This document shows positions 60,808 to 64,000 of a stretch of DNA of 64,000 nucleotides, piece after piece. The stretch is from Lycorma delicatula (Eukaryota; Arthropoda; Insecta; Hemiptera; Fulgoridae). The notes beneath the pieces are model-generated. The model had not been told where the DNA came from. It ran no database searches and saw only the letters and a list, made by a program, of their open reading frames with translations. The stretch lies in NCBI RefSeq assembly GCF_047948215.1, contig NC_134461.1, forward strand, positions 127,730,512 to 127,794,511, written 5' to 3'. The translations under genes and the position numbers were made by a program. Numbering within the stretch: position 1 is the first letter of the stretch; each line of letters begins with the position of its first letter.

Positions 60808-63234
60808 CTGTGAAACAAAAATAATATAAAATTTAACATGGTAAGATTGAAATTTTCATGCATCAGATGTTTATCACAAATAATTCAATATCAGCAGGGT
60901 TATTGGAAGAGATCTTGGCCTTCCATCTACCATTCCACCATATGTTGTTAATTCGCTGAAAACATTAAAGACCTTTAATCCATACTGCACAAAAAAGCCT
61001 TCAACTAATTCACCATTTGTGACTCCATGCTGCCAAACAAGTGACATACCATTGTCACATTTGCATTTCAGTACCTAGCACTATAGGACAGTTACAAACA
61101 AGATCAAGAGTTTTATCCCGCTTTTCTAAATGTTCCTCAGTGGAAACTGTGTATGAAAATACAAACTAAGAACACAGATATCAAGACCATCAATAAGTTT
61201 AACAGTGACATGATGAGTATCAGAAACCTGTCTCAAAAATACATAATCCATTGTCCTCCTACACAGAACTGTGGACATATTGTTAACTTTCAGAATAAAA
61301 CTTTTTCCAACTATTAAAACCTGCCAGATCACCCTATACCATATATGAATGTTGCAGAATTATATCGAGGAACCTTTCAAAAATTCGATCTGAGTAATGT
61401 AAGCACTTTAAAAAAATTTATCTGTCCGAATTTAACCGTGCAGTGAATTAAAATAAATCTCAAGAACTCTCAAATAACAACAATAGTCCTTACTACCAAC
61501 AGAGTGCTTGCAATCCTTGTGCATCATACTGCAATTTATACAATAGCCTCAGAATTTTTAGTCTGAATCACTTTGAATCATTTTAAGTATGATTACTGAA
61601 TTTTTTGCAATGATCTTCTACGGTAGAAAACTACCATAAAAAATATCAGTTTTTAAATCAGGCTTTAGAAAGCAAAAATGTTGAACTATAACTTCATAAA
61701 AATATATTTAAAAAAAAATACCTATTAAAACTATGTTTAATAAAATAATTATATTATATTGTAATATAATTAAGAACTGATTTAAAAATTCATATCCAAT
61801 CTACAACAACTTGTCAGTCTCGTTTTTCTTCACAACTACAAAAATTTAAGACAGTGACTAGAAGTAGTTCTTGTTGCCAACAGAAACTATTGGTAACCAA
61901 ATAAATTAACACTAAAATTCAAATTAAATCTTTCATTAATTCAGAAACAGTAAAAGTCAGTCAATGTTACATGAACAGTTAATTGTTTTGTGTATTTTTA
62001 GTTGCTATTTATATTCAATTATAGTTTTGTTATTTGTAGTTCTGAACCACTTCAATTTATATCAAATAATTTATCAGTGCACACATTTCATACATAACCT
62101 ACAAATGGTTAAAATTTTAAAACTTGATGAAATAGAAAGCATTTTGAATATAATCTCTTAAAAGGTAGAAAGTGAAATTGAGAATTAGGTTTGTCTTATT
62201 TTTGATAGTGACAAAAATGAATTCAATCCTATGTTCTTAACTAAACTTTAGACTGGAGAAGAAACTATCTGGAATTTTTTTCTAAAGAATCTGAAAAAGT
62301 TAACAAAAAGGCTAAACAAAAGAAGCACAAAACTAGTTGAGTTCTACAACTGCTACAGTAGCAGTTCTGGTATTGAGAAAATAATGAATGTAATCTTAGG
62401 TGCTTGAAACTGGTTGGGAAAAACAGGTACACAATTAATCACACAAATTTATCTGAAAAAACACCATAGAAAAATACAATACATGTAAGACCAGAACCAA
62501 CTACAGCTTGTAGATGTTGCCGAACCTGTAGAATTTTCAAATTATTTTTTATAGAAAATATATCGAATAAAATGATAAAATATACAAATAAAGAAATAAA
62601 ACAACGAAATATAAACGGCAAAACTCAAGATAAGACTAATTCTATGATATCAGTCACCTTGAACTAGAACCATAGTTCTTATTGCACAGGATTGAAATCT
62701 AAGTACTAACCAACCTCTCTTATGTTCAAAACTGGCTTTTGTAGGAATTATAAATAAAATTTCAGAAGCCACATGCTGTCTAGAAGGTAAACTGTTTGTC
62801 AATGTCTGAAATCTGGAGCTACTTGTTTGAAATTGAATTTTCAATATGAGATTAATAAAACCAAGCTAAATTACCAACTTTTACAAATCAGCTTGGTAAA
62901 ACCCATTTTGGATAATAATTGAGAGCAATAATTGGTAAAATATCTCTGTTGAGTAAACATGCAGAACGAACTCATAAATAAAAAAAAATAAAGATGACGT
63001 AAAACCCTTGTAATGAAAGAATTCCACAACATACATAGAGGAAGCATGCCCATATTTAAGAAAAATATAGACACATAAGGACTCTATTAGTGGATTTTTT
63101 TAGACTAAGTAGTCACAATACAGGGATCTAATCAGAACTTAATGCTTTATAGTTGGTTTTTGAGTAACCTAATAGTACAAAATCCGGTAGCTGATTTCTG
63201 CAGGTATCTGATTTTTTAATGAAACTCGATTTAA
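60808..63234. other. EXO1 intron, with an unclassified decayed block
   Basis: No further EXO1 exon recognised. The stretch 60890-61430 is less AT-rich and on the minus strand has partly open frames ('VCNCPIVLGTEMQ', 'TVSTEEHLEKRDKTLD') that look like decayed coding sequence of a mobile element; family not identified. Confidence 0.4.
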
Positions 63235-64000
63235 ATGAATGATTATTGATAATTTAATATATTACTGCTGGATTGCCTAGCAAAAATTAGCCGCAATTAC
63301 CTTTGATTAAATATATTGTAATTAATTTAACTATCTGCAGCTATATTTTTTTTTAAGTGAATTAAACATCATTTAAAAGAAAATGATGTGAGCAATGTAA
63401 AAAAAGAATGCTTGCCAGCTCTTAGTCAGCTGCAACCTACAAGTTGCCATGTGCAAACAGGCATGTTATTGTTAATTATTAATGCTAATCGTGTTTTTCA
63501 AAAATATTATATACTAAATTGAAATTTAATTTTTTCTGTACAGAATAATACATGGTTGCCTATAAAAAAAATGGCCGCAAGTAGTGGTTGCCATTATTTG
63601 AACTAATGACTTTCAGTCTGGATGAGTGTGAATGAGATAGAAGGAATGCACGCGCTGCTTCAAGTTGTAAACAAGAACGCAGCACGACTATTGTGTACAG
63701 AAGTTAAACTTCAATTTAGTATATAATTTTTTTGAAAAACATGATACCGTAAAATAATTAACAATAACATACCTGTTTACACATAGCAACTTGGAGGTTG
63801 TGGCTGACTGAGAGCTGGAAACCACTATTTTCACATGCTCACATCAATTTCTTTCAAATGACATTTAATTCACTTAAAAAAAATATAGCTGCAATTCATT
63901 AAAATATATTAATTACAATATTTTTAATAAAATGTAATTGTGGCTAGTTTTTGCTAGGCAATCCATCAGTAATGTATTAAATTATAATTAATCATTCATT
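63235..64000. mobile_element. Long-arm foldback element at the window edge
   Basis: The arm starting AATGATTATTGATAATTTAA pairs with the last 240 bases of the window read on the other strand. Shared blocks include TGGATTGCCTAGCAAAAA, AGCTATATTTTTTTTTAAGT and a TGTTATTGTTAATT inner end. The arms are about 240 bp with scattered mismatches; the centre is about 260 bp. No coding sequence. The right end may extend beyond the window. A different family from 166-922. Confidence 0.8.

Overview
The window looks like nuclear DNA from an insect. It is strongly AT-rich, has spliced protein genes with GT-AG introns and AATAAA signals, and is packed with tRNA-derived SINEs, decayed non-LTR retrotransposons and many mariner/Tc1, piggyBac and hAT relics. 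The SINE and mariner mix suggests a hemipteran, but that is inference.

Four protein genes can be supported. (1) An intact secreted, Ala/Val/Pro-rich structural protein with a 30-bp Gln/Pro repeat (5479-7131, +). (2) A single-exon TIMM29, a subunit of the mitochondrial TIM22 carrier translocase (15285-15944, -). (3) Ribosomal protein S23, complete in four exons (23429-34175, -). (4) The C-terminal half of a gene I identify as exonuclease 1 (EXO1/tosca), with four exons between 49079 and 60807 (-). Its nuclease-domain exons must lie beyond the right edge.

The most interesting signal is in RpS23 intron 2. Four copies of a box C/D snoRNA lie on the host strand. All keep boxes C and D and a guide matching the conserved 18S rRNA segment that contains human A668. 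Two copies also keep a second guide, above box D', for the neighbouring site 15 nt downstream (human G683). One RNA therefore appears to guide two adjacent 2'-O-methylations that human cells assign to separate snoRNAs. The other two copies have changed the second guide. The same intron holds a LINE with a nested SINE, a hAT relic and a mariner relic, yet the snoRNA boxes survive.

Layout: 1-5400 foldback element with nested SINE, LINE relic, AT-rich DNA; 5479-7300 cuticle-type gene; 7300-15200 AT-rich DNA with a second foldback element, dispersed repeats and a Tc1 element; 15285-15953 TIMM29; 16000-22950 mariner elements and a hAT relic; 22950-34240 a THAP fragment and RpS23; 34700-37420 an old SINE and a recent 1148-bp tandem duplication; 39180-46000 decayed transposases, a LINE, repeat X, a mariner and a SINE; 46900-60807 EXO1 C-terminal exons with mobile elements in and around them; 63235-64000 a foldback element cut by the window edge.

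Several nested insertions can be dated relative to each other because an uninterrupted copy of the target is also present in the window: SINE into foldback element, mariner into repeat X, and SINE into LINE.
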